Assembly: GCF_036711975.1 (NCBI RefSeq)
Contig: NC_091967.1
Span: 23,746,001-23,810,000 of the forward strand
From: Onthophagus taurus
Lineage: Eukaryota; Arthropoda; Insecta; Coleoptera; Scarabaeidae
Direction: 5' to 3'
DNA length: 64,000 bases
Each line of letters begins with the position of its first letter. The stretch's first letter is position 1. Below are positions 20,873 to 32,849 of the stretch, in pieces. Under the pieces are notes generated by a model that worked only from the letters and a program-made list of their open reading frames with translations, did no database searches and had not been told where the DNA came from. A program made the position numbers and the translations under genes.

Positions 20873-21734
20873 TTGTAAATAAATAAAGTACTTGGTAAAT
20901 TTGAAATGTGAATTGGTCTAAACAAAATTTTTGGTTAATAAAATTTTTAACTGTTTAGCTGTCAAACTTTTCAATTCGACGGTAATGAAAGCTACAACAG
21001 TACTCATACGGGTGCTGTAATGAGACTCCTTACAGCATCCGATGCTGTAATGAGATTTTAGTAACATTTTATGGAACCAGTTCAAGTTGGTGACATTGGA
21101 TCATTAATTTTTTAGTTGTCAATGTGACAATGTTTGTCTATGGATGTTTAAACACGTTCTTAGCATCGAATACAAGGTCCACAATGATGAGGACATTGAA
21201 CTCTGAGCAATTTCTCTTATTTTGGGAGGTGTACATGAAACATTTTTGTCAGGTGAATACATTTTGTGTTTTGACAGTTTCTAATTGTCAATTCAAATTT
21301 CTATTTTCAAGTGTTACGGTGTTACCAACTGCTACATACCTATTTCCCTACATTGTCAAAATTTATTTTATTTTTGAGAAAAAAAAGGATAAAAACTCGA
21401 ATTACAAAAAATGGCATAAGAAACACGTTTCATAAGACTTAAAGCTAATTAAGTGATAATTTTCGGGTTTCTTGAACGGAATTTAATGGTATTACAGAAG
21501 CAGCGTCTTCCTCATTTAATCTCTTTTTCTGCGTTTTTATGGTTTCTATGGTTACATATCATAAATTGAACTTGAACAATTTTCAATTTAGAAAAAAGTC
21601 CAATTTTTACACAAAAATGGGAATAATTAGTTAACTTCTATAGTTAGAGTATAAAATTTGTGCGATTTAATGGTTTTAACATATCCAACGCATTATTTAT
21701 GATGAGATAAGTTTGAAAATCAGGAATAAAAATG

Positions 21735-22009
21735 TTTATCTACAACTATTGAATTATCTATTCGTTATACATTTGATTTTTGACGGGTAATGACACGCAT
21801 TACTCATGACCATGACTGACAAAGTGTTGAATAATGAAGCCATAATTCCACAGTTCTGCCACGGCCTACTAATCAAAAAATAAAATATTAACAGAAATGG
21901 CAGCTTTCTTATATTGAGGTTATGTCTGAAATGTCTATCAAGTTTATTTTTTTTCCTTTTTTTTGATTTTTTTTTTCAAAATTAATTAATGAGTTATAAA
22001 AGAAAATTG
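21735..22009 (+). repeat. 250-bp dispersed repeat (copy 2 at 22237-22490)
   Basis: ATCTACAACTATTGAATTAT to AAGTTTATTTTTTTTCC recurs at 22237-22490 with small changes (both contain GACGGGTAATGACAC and CAGAAATG(G/A)CAGCTTTC). The second copy is bounded by ATCTACAACTATT and its inverse AATAGTTGTAGAT, suggesting a short TIR element inserted into the satellite. Confidence 0.7.
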
Positions 22010-23990
22010 TTGAAATCGTCAACATTTTTATTTTTCTTGGGTTGCGTTGGTACTGCTGATCGATGGATTAAAATAACTTATTAGATATGTTTTATGGATT
22101 AATTCTAAACCATTTTTGTAGGAAATGTTTTTCTCCAACGGTTATAATTATTGAGTTATACAAGAGAATTGTTGAAAACGTCAACATTTCTATTTTTTTT
22201 ATGTTATGTTGGTAATACTGATTGATGGAATAAATATCTTTATCTACAACTATTGAATTATCTATTCGTTATACAATTGATTTTTGACGGGTAATGACAC
22301 TCATTACCCATGACAGACAAAGTATTGAATAATGAGGCCATTATTCCACCCTTCTGACACTGCCTACTAATCAAAAAATAAAATATTAACAGAAATGACA
22401 GCTTTCTTATATTGAGGTTATGTCTGAAATGTCTATCAAGTTTATTTTTTTTTCGTTTTTTTGATTTTTTTTTCAAAATTAAATAGTTGTAGATAAAGTA
22501 TAGTATTCAACTTGCGTATAATGGATGTTACCCACTCAGATTACAACACTCGCTCGCTTCGCTCGCTCGTGTTGCAACTTCTTCTTCGTGGGTAACAGCC
22601 GCCATTATACGCTTGTTGAATAATATACTATTATGTAATACGTTTCATGAGTTAATTATAAACGTTTTTTGTTTAAAAAGTAATTCTCCATCATTCATAA
22701 TTAATAAGTCATAACCGCAAACTGTCAAAAATATTAAAATTTGGTTTTATTTTTGGGTTGGGTTAGTTCTACTGACCGCTGGATTAAAATAACTTGTTGG
22801 ATATGTTTTATGGATTAATTCTAAACCTTTTTTGTAAGAAATATTTTTTTCCATCGGTTATAATTAATGAGTTATAAAAGAAAATTGTTGAAAACGTCAA
22901 CATTTTTATTTTTCTTGGGTTGGGTTGGTACTGCTGATCGATGGATTAAAATAACTTATTAGATATGTTTTATGGATTAATTCTAAACCTTTTTTGTAAG
23001 AAATGTTTTTCTCCAACGGTTATAATTATTGAGTTATACAAGAGAATTGTTGAAAACGTCAAAATTTCTATTTTTTTATGTTATGTTGGTAAAACTGATT
23101 GATGGAATAAATATCTTTATGCAATACGTTTCATGAGTTAATTATAAACGTTTTTTGTTTAAAAAGTAATTCTCCATCATTTATAATTTGTTAAATTATA
23201 ACCACAAACTGTCAAAAATATTAAAATTTGGTTTTATTTTTGGGTTGGTTTGGTTCTACTGACCGATGGATTAAAATAACTTATTGGATATGTTTGATGG
23301 GTTAATTCTAAACCTTTTTTGTAAGAAATTTTCTTTCCATCGGTTATAATTAATGAGTTATAAAAGAAAATTGTTGAAAACGTCAACATTTTTATTTTTC
23401 TTGGATTGGGTTGGTACTGCTGATCGATGGATTAAAATAACTTATTGGATATGTTTTATGGATTAATTCTAAACCTTTTTTCTAAGAAATGTTTTTCTCC
23501 AACGGTTATAATTATTGAGTTATACAAGAGAATTGTTGAAAACGTCAAAATTTCTATTTTCTTTATGTTATGTTGGAAATACTGATTGATGGAATAAATA
23601 TCTTTATGCAATACGTCATGAGTTAATTATAAACGTTTTTTGTTTAGAAAGTAATTCTCCATCATTAACTGAGAAAAAAAATTAAACAAAATTAAAAACT
23701 AAAATTATAACTGCAAACTGTCAAAAATATTAAAATTTGGTGTTATTTTTGGGTTGGGTTGGTTCTACTGACCGATGGATTAAAATAACTTATTGGATAT
23801 GTTTGATGGGTTAATTCTAAACCTTTTTTGTAAGAAATATTTTGTCCATCGGTTATAATTAATGTGTTATAAAAGAAAATTGTTGAAAACGTCAACATTT
23901 TTATTTTTCTTGGGTTGGGTTGGTACTACTGATCGATAGATTAAAATAACTTATCGGATAGGTATGTTTTATGGGTTCATTGAAAATATC
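22010..23990 (+). repeat. Satellite array: 162-bp monomers in 488-bp trimers
   Basis: Three diverged monomer types alternate, marked by CTACTGACCG (22770, 23259, 23766), CTGCTGATCG (22053, 22931, 23418) and ACTGATTGATGG (22217, 23096, 23583). Neighbouring monomers are 159-183 bp apart and the same type recurs every 487-509 bp, a higher-order trimer. The array is interrupted at about 22230-22640 by a dispersed repeat and a MITE-like palindrome. Confidence 0.85.
22498..22632. repeat. MITE-like palindrome with CGCT-repeat centre
   Basis: TAGTATTCAACTTGCGTATA ATGG...TTACCCAC on the left is inverted on the right as GTGGGTAACAGCCGCCATTA TACGCTTGTTGAATAATA. The loop is CTCGCTCGCTTCGCTCGCTC with GTTGTAATC/GTGTTGCAAC-type flanks. 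Confidence 0.65.
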
Positions 23991-24229
23991 GTAAAACCAG
24001 CAAGTGCAATTATCTTGGTTATTATTATAGGCGAAGTATTATAACTAACAATAAGACATTATGGACACTTTTTTACAGAAAATTTGATGACGTAGTCAAA
24101 AAAATTTTTCAAAAAAAAAGGGGCTTAGGTTCACTAAGACTATACGTGAGCAAAATATCCGAACACAATTTTTAAACACCTGGTATAAAGAAACTCTTTA
24201 AATAAGCGCCATCTCTAGGGAGATTAACT

Positions 24230-24598
24230 CTATATTAAAATTGATCACAATTTATAACGGGTACAATTTTAAACTTAAGATCCTAAGCTTTCTGGTATAA
24301 CTTAAAATTATCATTAAATAATACATAATAGAACAGAAAATGCTATTTAACTAAATACTATTTACTATTAAAGTTAAAATAAGGCTTGTTTATATAAAGA
24401 AAACTTTTTAGTAAACGCCATCTTGCGCCATCTATAGGATCTTCTCAATGACTAAAATTGATTATAATTTTTTAGGTTATATCGTTTTAAACCTAAATTA
24501 AACTTAAATTTGAAGTTCACATAGGTTTAACTTTCTCCGGCGAGATTTAAAGTAAAGGTAGTTGTTCGTACTACGGAATAAAAAGATTAATTGTGAAA
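24230..24598 (+). promoter_or_regulatory. Upstream region of gene A, shared with gene B
   Basis: Blocks such as AAAATTGATTATAATTTTTT AGG, TCCGGCGAG and GATTAATTGTGAAAATGG occur in the same order upstream of gene B (39110-38905, minus strand). The distal part (about 24290-24365) recurs inverted at 39165-39240 and at 41445-41515. It probably holds promoter and 5' UTR; no TATA box or start site can be fixed by eye. Confidence 0.5.
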
Positions 24599-27500
24599 AT
24601 GGATACAGAACCAAAAGAAGTGGTCCCACCATCAACAGATTCTGGCTCTAAAAAAACCGTATTAAAAGAAACCCCTTCAGTAAATGCAAATAAAAATGCA
24701 CTGGCAAAACAGCCAATAACGGAACAAACGAATCTCCTTAAAGAATATTTTAACAGCGTCGCAAATCGTGAAGTTTTACATTTAAATGTAAAATCTGTAA
24801 CCCCGGTCCTTTCAGTCAATTTAGGGATTGATTTGAAAATGGTTTCAACTCGCATGAAGTATGTGTTAGCAGAGGCATTATGTTATTTTATGAAAGTTTG
24901 GCCTGGATGGTCCACTACAGATTACAAGAATCCGTTATTAAAAGATGACTGTTTTTCCAAATATCAAGATTATTTGCGATCAAAATTAATGTATATCATT
25001 GATAATGAAAGCCAATTTCGTAAGGATGGTGACTTTCAAAGAGGGGAAACGGTTTCTGTGGAATGTCAAACAGATATACCATCAAAAACTAATAAAGCAG
25101 AAGCTCCTTTTAATTTGGTTATAACTGGACAACCAAGTGTTTTGAATAATATTGTTTTTATTGAAGTAGAAAGTAAGAATTTATTTTACTTATTTTATTT
25201 ATTTTTATTTCCTAAAAAATTCTATAATTTTTTGTGTGTGGAGGTTTTCTTTTATTATTTTATTATGAAATCATTACACCATTCCCTCCTTTAACTATTT
25301 ATTTCTAAATCATTACAAACGACGTTTTGGGACTATTCCCATCATCAGGTTTAATAATTTTTGTCATCTAAAGAAACAACAATTCAATGATTTATGTAAC
25401 TATAATTATTTAACAATGAAAACATTTATTATACCTAAACCACAATATGTAGAATACGACTCTTACCAAAAACTTTTTGCAATTTTATCATTGATCATCT
25501 TTTAATTTCTACCCATCTCATCACGCCTACACATCACGTCTTTTTGAAAATTTCTCAACAAGGTCAAATTTGAATTCTATTCTTTGTTCCCTCGCTCTAT
25601 TATACAGGGTGTTTCAGGCTTTTGTAGCAGGACTTTAACAGTCGATAGATCTTTTAAAATTAGCTCAAAAACTTCATATAAACATAGGTCGAGAAACGCT
25701 TTGTTTTGAAGATACAGGGTGTTTGAGTTAAATTTTTTAATTGATTTTTATTTAATATTACACGTGTATTTCAACCGATTATATTCAAATTTGGTATACG
25801 GAGGTTTTTTGGCATGATAAAGATGATTCTGGAGTGCGTTTTACTATAGCGCTCTGTAACGTATTCTTTACGGATTAAAATAACAATAACTTTTCTGACA
25901 GTATACTTTTTGGCTTTTTGAATAAAAATTCTTATAGTCGGTACTTTTTTAAGCAAAAATGGTACTCTTATCAAAATGTGTTAAAGTTGATCGATTTCAA
26001 GATAATCCGCTTTTTATTATTCGATACAGACCAATTTTTTTTGAGGATTGTTAAAGATAGGTATAATAATGTTTGCCATTGAAACAAAGTAGGTAAATTC
26101 ACTAATGTTTTAGTTTATTGTACCAAGTGTCAAATCAGCAGTAGTTGTTGATCGGTGTTAAATTAATTTTTCTTATTCGTTAACGTGTTAAATTCAATTT
26201 TCTTGTTTATTAACGTGCTAAATGTATTACTCTTTTTCCTAATCGTGTTAAATTGTTTTTTTTTACCATTTTATAATTTTTTGTTTGCTGCATAAAAACT
26301 TTATAAAATGCCGTTTATTTTTCCTAACCATGAGTTAGCGGATATTCATTTTGTTTATTGGTTTGCAAACGAAAATTCAGCAGATGTAGCCCTAGAGTAT
26401 AGGAAAAGATATCCAAATAGAAGACATCCGCATTCTTCTGTGTTTGTGAAAGTGCATAGACAAATAGTTGAACAAGGGCTAAATAATGACGGGTAGATCG
26501 TAATAATGACAATGTTACACTGCAAAGAAACTCTAGAAGAAGAATTTTGCGTGAGTTCGATAGAGACCCCACTACGTGTGTTAGAAGTTTCGAATGCCTT
26601 ACGAATTTCTAAGGCGCGTGTTTATCGCCTTTTAAAACATGATCATAGACATGCTTATCATTTACAACCCTTGCAAGGATTGCAACAAGGCGATGAAGAA
26701 CGGCGTGTAACGTTTTGTCGGTGGATTGCTAAAGCATCAACAAACGAGACTTTTTAAATAACGTAATGTAGATTGTAAACTTTCACAATTTACATGTTTT
26801 GCTATCCCAACGCAATTCGGCCACGAAACTTCCAACATGAATTTAGTGTCACCGTCTAGGTAGGTGTTTATAATAATCATGTTTTCGTGTCATTCGTGGG
26901 CACACATTTTTTAACTATCTTTAACTATCCTCTAAAAACATTGGTCTGTATCGAATAATAAAAAGTGGATTATCTTGAAAACGATAAACCGAGGGGTATT
27001 TCGCAGGGGAATTTTGGTGTACAATCTTCAGGAATTAGTAAGGAATTAGTGTGGAATTAGAGGAATTAGTGGGGAATTTGGGGAATTACTCTGGAAATTC
27101 GGGGAATTAATAAGAGAATAATGGAATTAGAAAAAAATTGGAAGAATCTGGAAGCGAAGTAGATTGCGCAAAATGGCGTCGTGTCGCATAAAACTGCTAA
27201 CGCGTGATCGCCCTCTTTGATTTTGGTTCTACAAACGCATGGGTGTAGTTATTTCCCTATTTGCATAAATAAATCGAGAACAGTGGTATATCACAAGTGA
27301 GAAGTGACCGAAAATTTACGTGAAATTTAAGTGAAATCCGAAAATTTATAAAATGTTACCAGCACACCAACAGGTCCTACTTTGGATGGTCGAATATTTC
27401 AAAAAGAAAAGAAAATCACACAAAAAAGAAATTCAAGCATCTGTGCCGAGATCTGTGTCTAGTAATCAAGAAGGGGCTCCTAAGAAGAGGGTTAAAACTT

Positions 27501-30500
27501 CTGTTGAAAATTCAGAATTTTTAAATGAAGAATCTCCTGAGGAATTAGACAATCCCGAGGATAATCCCAGGGGGATTATTAATCAGAGACCTGTCGTAAA
27601 CCGAGCCGTGAACTTAACAGATGAAAATGCTTTAATTTTTCGAAATTTGAAGGCGTGGGCAAAATCGAAAGCAGAAACTAATTTATGGGAAAAGCTTCAG
27701 CATAAATTTGATGATATTAAAGTTGTAACTTCGTTGGACCAACATGACAGTATCTTCTCCAAAGTAACCTGCTTCTGCAACGCGACATACAAACTTCCCA
27801 AAATACTTAAACCTGGATGGATGAAGGAGGAAGCTAAAAATTTGGCATCAGAATTATGGGATTTTCCTCAGACGGCGATACTCGGCTTTTAAGAGCTATG
27901 CGTTTAAATACTTTGAAGTCTCGTTTAGCACCTGAATATAAAAAAAATAACAAAACAACCCCAAAAGATTCTGAGCTACTCCATTCTTTGCCAGTTCCAG
28001 ATTGGGAGTGGTACCACTGCAACTTCGAAAAAAATGATGAATGTTATGTACAGGCACCACCCATATTTTAACAAAAATGCGTACTCGTTTCCTAAAATCA
28101 GGAATAAATTTGCCAATTGGGAAATACACTGCCACCTCTAGTCATCTCAGGGAATTGATCTTAAAGGTTCCAAAAGACAAACATCTCCTGACAGATTCTG
28201 ATCTCAAAAGTGAAGACAAGATGAATTTTGCATCCGCAGAAAAAATGTGCAGTTTGATAGTAATTGAACAACTGAATAAGGAAATTCCGCAAAGTGAAGG
28301 TAGTGTGGCGTATCTTAAGCTTATGTACTACATCGAATCGTCGTTCTTAAATTCCAGCACTGAGTTGGGTACTAGATTACATCGCATCTGGTATGTTGTA
28401 TTTTTTACTACGATCTGGAGAGCCTGGATTCAAGGAAAAAAAGAATATAAAATAACAGATAACTTTTTAACCAGTAATTGTTACCTTTGTATCGAGATGA
28501 ACGCCCACGCTTTGATTAAACTAATATGGAAGCTTAAAAGCGGTGAGTTAAAACCAGAGATGTTCAGTATCGGTATTTTTGGTAGCCAAGCATGTGAATC
28601 CTTATTTCGGGCTGCCAGGTCCATGACCTCCACGTATTCAACAATAATAAATTTTAGTATAAAGGATATGCTAAACCGAGTTGAGAGAATTAAGACAACA
28701 ATTGATACAATAAACGATCTTAGGGGAACTTTTACATTTCCAAGGGAAGACAAAAGATTACAAAACAGCCTGAAGAAAGAAAATTTACCACGTGAAAAAG
28801 AAATTCTCAATTTGGATATCAAAGCTACAGTTGAAGAAGCTTTACAAAATGTCATAGAGGACATGAAACAATTTGGAATCAATGCACAAGAAAATGATTG
28901 GAAATATATGCAAGTACCGTTAATAAGACACAAACAAAATAACGAAGTAACACAGGAGAATGAAGACATCGACGAAAACCCCGAAGAAAATGAAATTGAC
29001 CAAGATGTGGCAAAAACGAATAATATCAGTAATGATGATGATATAGTTATGGACGAGGTTATGGACTTAATTTCTAACGAGAGTTCTAATGAAGATCGCG
29101 AATGTGATAAATTAATTCCTTACGCTTAAAATAAAATTCAAAAATTTTAAGTCATTATACCTCTTGTAACAACTATCCTGGGACACACTGTATATTATTT
29201 AGTATTGTAAATCATGAGTTATTAATCAAGTGTTTGGGATAAAAATTATTTAACAAAATATCATATATTTTTTGTTTTATTTGTTTCAAAAATGGTTTAT
29301 CTGTCAATTTTATTGCTCTATACAGGTGTCTCAGCGAGACCGGTCATTAGACGTTTCTGGGGTTCTGGCGAAAATAAAAATTTGAAAATTCAAACTTAAG
29401 TATTATCAATTACGATCTCTTCGACTAAAATATTTTCAGATTTCTTGCACTTCCGATTATACCGGAAGTCGCAACCTACTTTATTTTTTTAAATGGACCT
29501 GTACATTTTTACATATTTGGATTTGTCTGTTTTCAAGGTTTATAAATAACTTTACTTTTTGTAATTTGATTCGGCCGTTCTCGAGTTATTCGAATTTTTC
29601 TAGAAAAATCTGCGCCAGCAGACATTTGTTCAAAAAATCAGAGAACACTCAGAACATGCTTAAGCAACATGATGGAGTATGTTTTGGTGCCGAGAACGGC
29701 TGTCTAGAACGTTTGGTCACAAAAAAAATGAAGTTATGGTGCTTCCAAGTTTCGAAAAGTTAACGTGCCATAGTAAAGTGACCAAACGATCTAGACAACC
29801 GTTCTCGGCACCAAAACATACTCCATCATGTTGTTTAAGCATGTTCTGAATCATAAATTGATATCTTAAAAATCGAGTGTTCTATGATTTTTTGAACAAA
29901 TGTCCGCTGGAGCAGATTTTTCTAGAAAAATTCGAATAACTCGAGAACGGCCGAATCAAATTGCAAAAAGTAAAGTTATTTATAAACCTTGAAAACAGAC
30001 AAATCCAAATATGTAAAAATATACAAGGTGTTCCATTTAAAAAAATAAAGTAGGTTGCGACTTCCGGTATAACCGGAAGTGCTAGAAATCTGAAAATATT
30101 TTAGACCAAGAGAACGTAATTGATAATACTTAAATCTGAATTCTTAAATTTTTATTTTGGCCAGAACCCCAGAAACGTCTAATGACCGGTCTCGCTGAGA
30201 CACCTGTATATATAATTGTTCATCGTGTTTATAATTTGTGATTTTGGGTGATTACTGTGGTAATTCAATAATCTATCACTACTTATATCTTATTTATACC
30301 ATTTCGTCTTTATTATGTTATTGTCCTTATCGATGATTATTGACATATCCAAAAAACTTATTTCCACCGTGAATTTTAATCTATCGTTATAATCATTAAA
30401 AACGTTCAACAATTGGGAATATTACCCCTTAGGCAAGATAATTAATAGATCATCTATACATATACTTCGTTATCAACAAAGGTTTTATCGGTGTTTTAAT

Positions 30501-32459
30501 CAACTGTGTGTCTAATAAATCATTTAAAACTATCCCGCTTAAATTTTCGCTTAAACTCGACCCCATTGGTAATCCAAAGATTTGTCTATAATATATTTCA
30601 TTATACAGTGTGTCCATAAAGTAACGGATATAGGTGATATTATGAACGGTTTATGGAAAAATACGTGAAACGGGTCTAAAGATTTAAATTTTTTGCAATT
30701 GTTTGGTGTAGATTTTAAATTTCTTTCGCAATTTTTAAGCGAGTTATGACGTCATCGGTATTTTTTTCAAATGGCAATCCCCCATTTTTATTACGGAATA
30801 TGAAAGAAGATTTTTTTCTGAATCTAATACAGTCAATATTAATATTGCTTACATAAGAAAATTTTCGAGAAAAATTACTTTAAAGTTTAATTACTTCAGA
30901 TTAGTTGACATGATGAAAATAGCAGTAGCCATGAGTAACTATGGTAACCAATTAGTTTAAACAATTTCCTAAGTGTCAAAAACTGATTTAGTAAGTAGTT
31001 GACCTCTTTAATAAAACATATTCTGATCACCAACTCATTAGCCAAAGTATGGTGAGCCTAGCTGTGACTAAATTTATACAGCATGGCCATCTCTCGAAAC
31101 ATTTCTGGAAGTCTGGCCTACTAAATGTTGCAAGGGAAGTTCAACCAATCGTGGTTTTGGCTGGGGAAGAAAGCCCTCATGTTACTGTAAGGAGTATTGG
31201 ATCTAATTTGGACATTAGTAAATCAACGGTTTATAAAATTTTAAAACCCGCAAAATATCATTCCCATAAAGTAAACCTGATTCACGAGCAATGAATCGTA
31301 GTTTTTGCAACGATGACGAAGACTTTGTCAAAAACATAATTTTTTCGAGGAAGGGACATTTACGTCGTTTGTAATGACTTAGAAATAAATAGTTAAAGGA
31401 GGGAATGGTGTAATGATTTTATAATAAAATAATAAAAATTTCTTTTTATTTTTAGATAACATTTTAATAAAACAGCATTTAGAGAAACCATGGAAACAAT
31501 TATGTTCAATGACATATTTTTTAAATCATCCTTATGTTAAGATTAGTGTTGATTTACCTAAAGTTCGATTTTCACGATCTAACGTCCATGTTTATAAACG
31601 TTATATAACAGATGGTGGGGACACAACTACTTGCCCCCCAACCGACTTTATTAGTGAAGTTGTGAACACCTTTCCAAATTCCACACCTAAAGTTTATTCA
31701 TATGACTTTATATCCGCTTATTTTAAACAATTAACATCCATATTGACGAAATATGACGTTAAGAATCATCTTTTAATTCGAAGCATCTTTGGCGAGTATT
31801 TACAAGATATTAAAGATTGCAATATGCATGGGGGTACCATGGCAGCACCATTTATGGTAACTTATAACATTGGTGGAAAAGTTTATGTTCGTAACAAAAA
31901 AATGGTTGTTAGTACTAGTAAAAAGTAAAACAAAATTTAATTAAAACCAATTAAATAGTAAAAACTATTTTGTTTTAGCAAAGATGCAAATGCAATAAAT
32001 TTTTGCGAAATCCTAACTCCTAAAGTGACATTTGCACTCCAAGAATTTAATGTTGTTGAAGATACAAATGCAAAAGAAATTTCTTTCATTGACTTAAACA
32101 AAATAGAGTCAATGTCTAAAGAGGAACATTTAACACTAATAAATGCTTTTAATAATTGCGTAACGTTTCATTGTACGTTGTGCAATAAAGTCTATCAAGG
32201 AGAACGTTGCTATTCAGATTGTTTGGACCATTTTCGATTTTTACACAAAGGCGAGCAAGCGGTTGTATGTTTTAAATGTCGGAGGACGTTTGAAGTAATT
32301 AATTTGGCGTCTACTCGATGGGCTCATAATTGCCAAGTCACTCAAATGTTATTTAAAATGGAAGATGGTAAAGGAGGAGGGGAAGGCAGTGAAAATGTAT
32401 CTATGAGTCAAGGGGGAGTTGATGGTGATAAATCTAAGAGTTTAAATGATAAAGTTTGA
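24599..32459 (+). CDS. Gene A: unknown duplicated gene, three exons, 507 aa
   Basis: Exons are 24599-25172, 31456-31924 and 31979-32459; the phases agree (A+AT, AA+C). The ATG at 24599 has context AAAATGG. I do not recognise the family. Residues 1-60 are polar and probably disordered; 60-150 are a helical domain (MKYVLAEALCYFMKVWPGW, DYLRSKLMYIIDNESQF). Exon 2 is a compact conserved domain (YFLNHPYVKISVDLP, TTTCPPTDFI, MAAPFMVTYNIGGKVYVRNK). Exon 3 has a Cys/His-rich, zinc-finger-like module (FHCTLCNKVYQGERC, DCLDHFRFLH, CFKCRRTF, RWAHNC) and a Gly/Ser-rich tail. Intron 1 is 6,283 bp and contains a nested Penelope-like element; intron 2 is 54 bp. Paralogue B (37339-38907) is nearly identical in exon 2 (469 nt in both), arguing for selection on the protein. 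A nuclear or nucleic-acid-binding role is only a guess from the Cys/His module. Confidence 0.8.
25317..25353 (-). ncRNA. Degenerate hammerhead-like motif at a Penelope terminus
   Basis: Minus strand: AAACCTGATGA, T and a GGGA-ATAG-TCCC hairpin, AAAACGTCGTTT. Stem I AAAC/GTTT and the CUGAUGA box are intact, but the expected GAAA reads AAAA, so it is probably inactive. Confidence 0.4.
26308..26757 (+). pseudogene. DUF4817-type mariner transposase, N-terminal part
   Basis: The start MPFIFPNHELADIHFVYWFA and VALEYRKRYPNRRHPHSSVF followed by KVHRQ is the DUF4817 helix-turn-helix of insect mariner-like transposases. After a stop at 26495 the second helix-turn-helix follows (VLEVSNALRISKARVYRLLK, then HPY-like DHRHAYHLQPLQGLQQGDEE and RRVTFCRWI). 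The DDE catalytic part is missing; only a scrambled trace remains to about 26860. Non-functional. Confidence 0.8.
27353..29129 (+). pseudogene. Unclassified transposon-like protein, two frameshifts
   Basis: Three frames (27353-27892, 27856-28071, 28041-29129) join into one protein of roughly 570 aa. The N-terminus is basic (FKKKRKSHKKE). The middle reads NLTDENALIFRNLKAWAKSK, PDWEWYHC and LTDSDLKSEDKMNFASAEKM. The C-terminal block has RLHRIWYVVFFTTIWRAWI, DNFLTSNCYLCIEMNAHALI and GSQACESLFRAARSMTSTYS, followed by an acidic tail. I recall this kind of protein as a multi-copy, uncharacterised insect family, which suggests a DNA transposon, but I cannot name the superfamily. The frames shift near 27880 and 28065. 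It lies inside the composite mariner in gene A intron 1. Confidence 0.6.
29323..30206. mobile_element. 884-bp fold-back element with about 400-bp inverted arms, TA target
   Basis: TA + CAGGTGTCTCAGCGAGACCG at 29323 is matched by CGGTCTCGCTGAGACACCTG + TA at 30206. The arms (29323-29720 and 29778-30206) are near-complete inverted copies with a spacer of about 57 bp. They include ACTTCCG...ACCGGAAGT and CCGAGAACGGC/GCCG...CTCGG stretches. No ORF. It interrupts Penelope RT sequence that continues on both sides. Confidence 0.9.
30207..30603 (-). pseudogene. Penelope-like reverse transcriptase fragment
   Basis: Minus strand: YYRQIFGLPMGSSLSENLSG IVLNDLL (the PLE 'GLPMGSPLS' motif), a DDLLIILPKG block in the YVDD position, then ISFLDMSIIIDKDNNII and WYK...DRLLNYHSNHPKSQI, the post-catalytic PLE signature. 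The frame continues across the fold-back at 29320 with AIKLTDKPFLKQIKQKIYDI LLNNFYPKHLI. Frameshifts are present. The fingers and endonuclease are missing. Confidence 0.82.
30604..31345 (+). mobile_element. Truncated mariner-like element with HTH relic
   Basis: Starts TA + CAGTGTGTCCATAAAGTAAC at 30603. The frame 31049-31294 gives TVRSIGSNLDISKSTVYKIL followed by KPAKYHSHKV, a Tc1/mariner helix-turn-helix. No right TIR was found before Penelope terminal sequence resumes at about 31350. Confidence 0.6.
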
Positions 32460-32849
32460 AGTTAAGTATTAATTTATATTTGTAAAAATATTTACTAGTT
32501 ACTAATCATTTATTTTATTAGTATCGAATTAAGATTAAGTGCTAAAGATAAGTATTTTTTTTTACCATTACAATAAAATATAAATATTATAAAATTAGTT
32601 TTAATTATTTAACCCGTTTTTGTCCAGTGTTCCAATATTGGAACAGCGACAGTTTTACCCCACCACTTCCGCATTTTCGTGGTTTTTTGCATTCTGCAAG
32701 CCTCATCTTGTCTGTCATAGTCTCATACGTTATTGGGAAGTGCACTACATTGTTAGAATTCCCTCGTTTACAAATCTGACAGTGTACTATGCTCATGTTT
32801 ATAGTGCAAAAATGTTTGTTAAGATCTTGCCAAATTTTATGCGTTTATT
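32460..32849. other. 3' flank of gene A, AT-rich
   Basis: The start (TAAAGTTTGAAGTTAAGTAT, TTAAGTGCTAA-GATAAGTA) corresponds to the 3' flank of gene B (37338-37180), so the duplication extends here. An AATAAA near 32571 could serve polyadenylation. The rest is unassigned. Confidence 0.45.

Larger units (their letters stand above)
25605..29190 (+). mobile_element. Mariner-type (DUF4817) element with TA target, carrying extra coding DNA
   Basis: The left end is TA + CAGGGTGTTTCAGG (25603) and the right end CCTGGGACACACTG + TA (29190). An inner inverted repeat (about 25990-26055 against 26925-26990, e.g. TATTCGATACAGACCAAT) flanks the transposase relic. From about 27000 unrelated DNA with a second protein (27353-29129) follows, so this is composite, or the two ends belong to two elements. 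The insertion sits in the Penelope-like element's 3' part. Confidence 0.6.
25250..31437 (-). mobile_element. Penelope-like element (minus orientation) filling intron 1 of gene A
   Basis: The block is bounded by inverted repeats of about 80 bp: ATCATTACACCATTCCCTCC at 25268 and GGAGGGAATGGTGTAATGAT at 31398, with TTTATTATTTTATTAT outside. Minus-strand RT sequence lies at 30600-30207 and resumes at 29320-29193. The left end holds a degenerate hammerhead motif. Gene B lacks the block: its intron is 55 bp. Later insertions inside are a mariner at 25605-29190, a fold-back at 29323-30206 and a mariner end from 30604. Confidence 0.75.

Noticed and set aside
22540-22577. CGCT-rich stretch as a CRISPR-like or origin repeat
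   Set aside because: It is the loop of a MITE-like palindrome in a eukaryotic genome, with no spacer pattern.
28481-28969. Minus-strand 162-aa frame
   Set aside because: It is antisense to the transposon-like protein at 28041-29129 and has a Cys/Ser/Phe-rich shadow composition.
32605-32796. Minus-strand frame with CXXC motifs (HCQICKRG...CKKPRKCG) as a zinc-finger gene
   Set aside because: Only 63 aa, with no start context or neighbours. It may be the C-terminal finger of a piggyBac relic, but this could not be supported.
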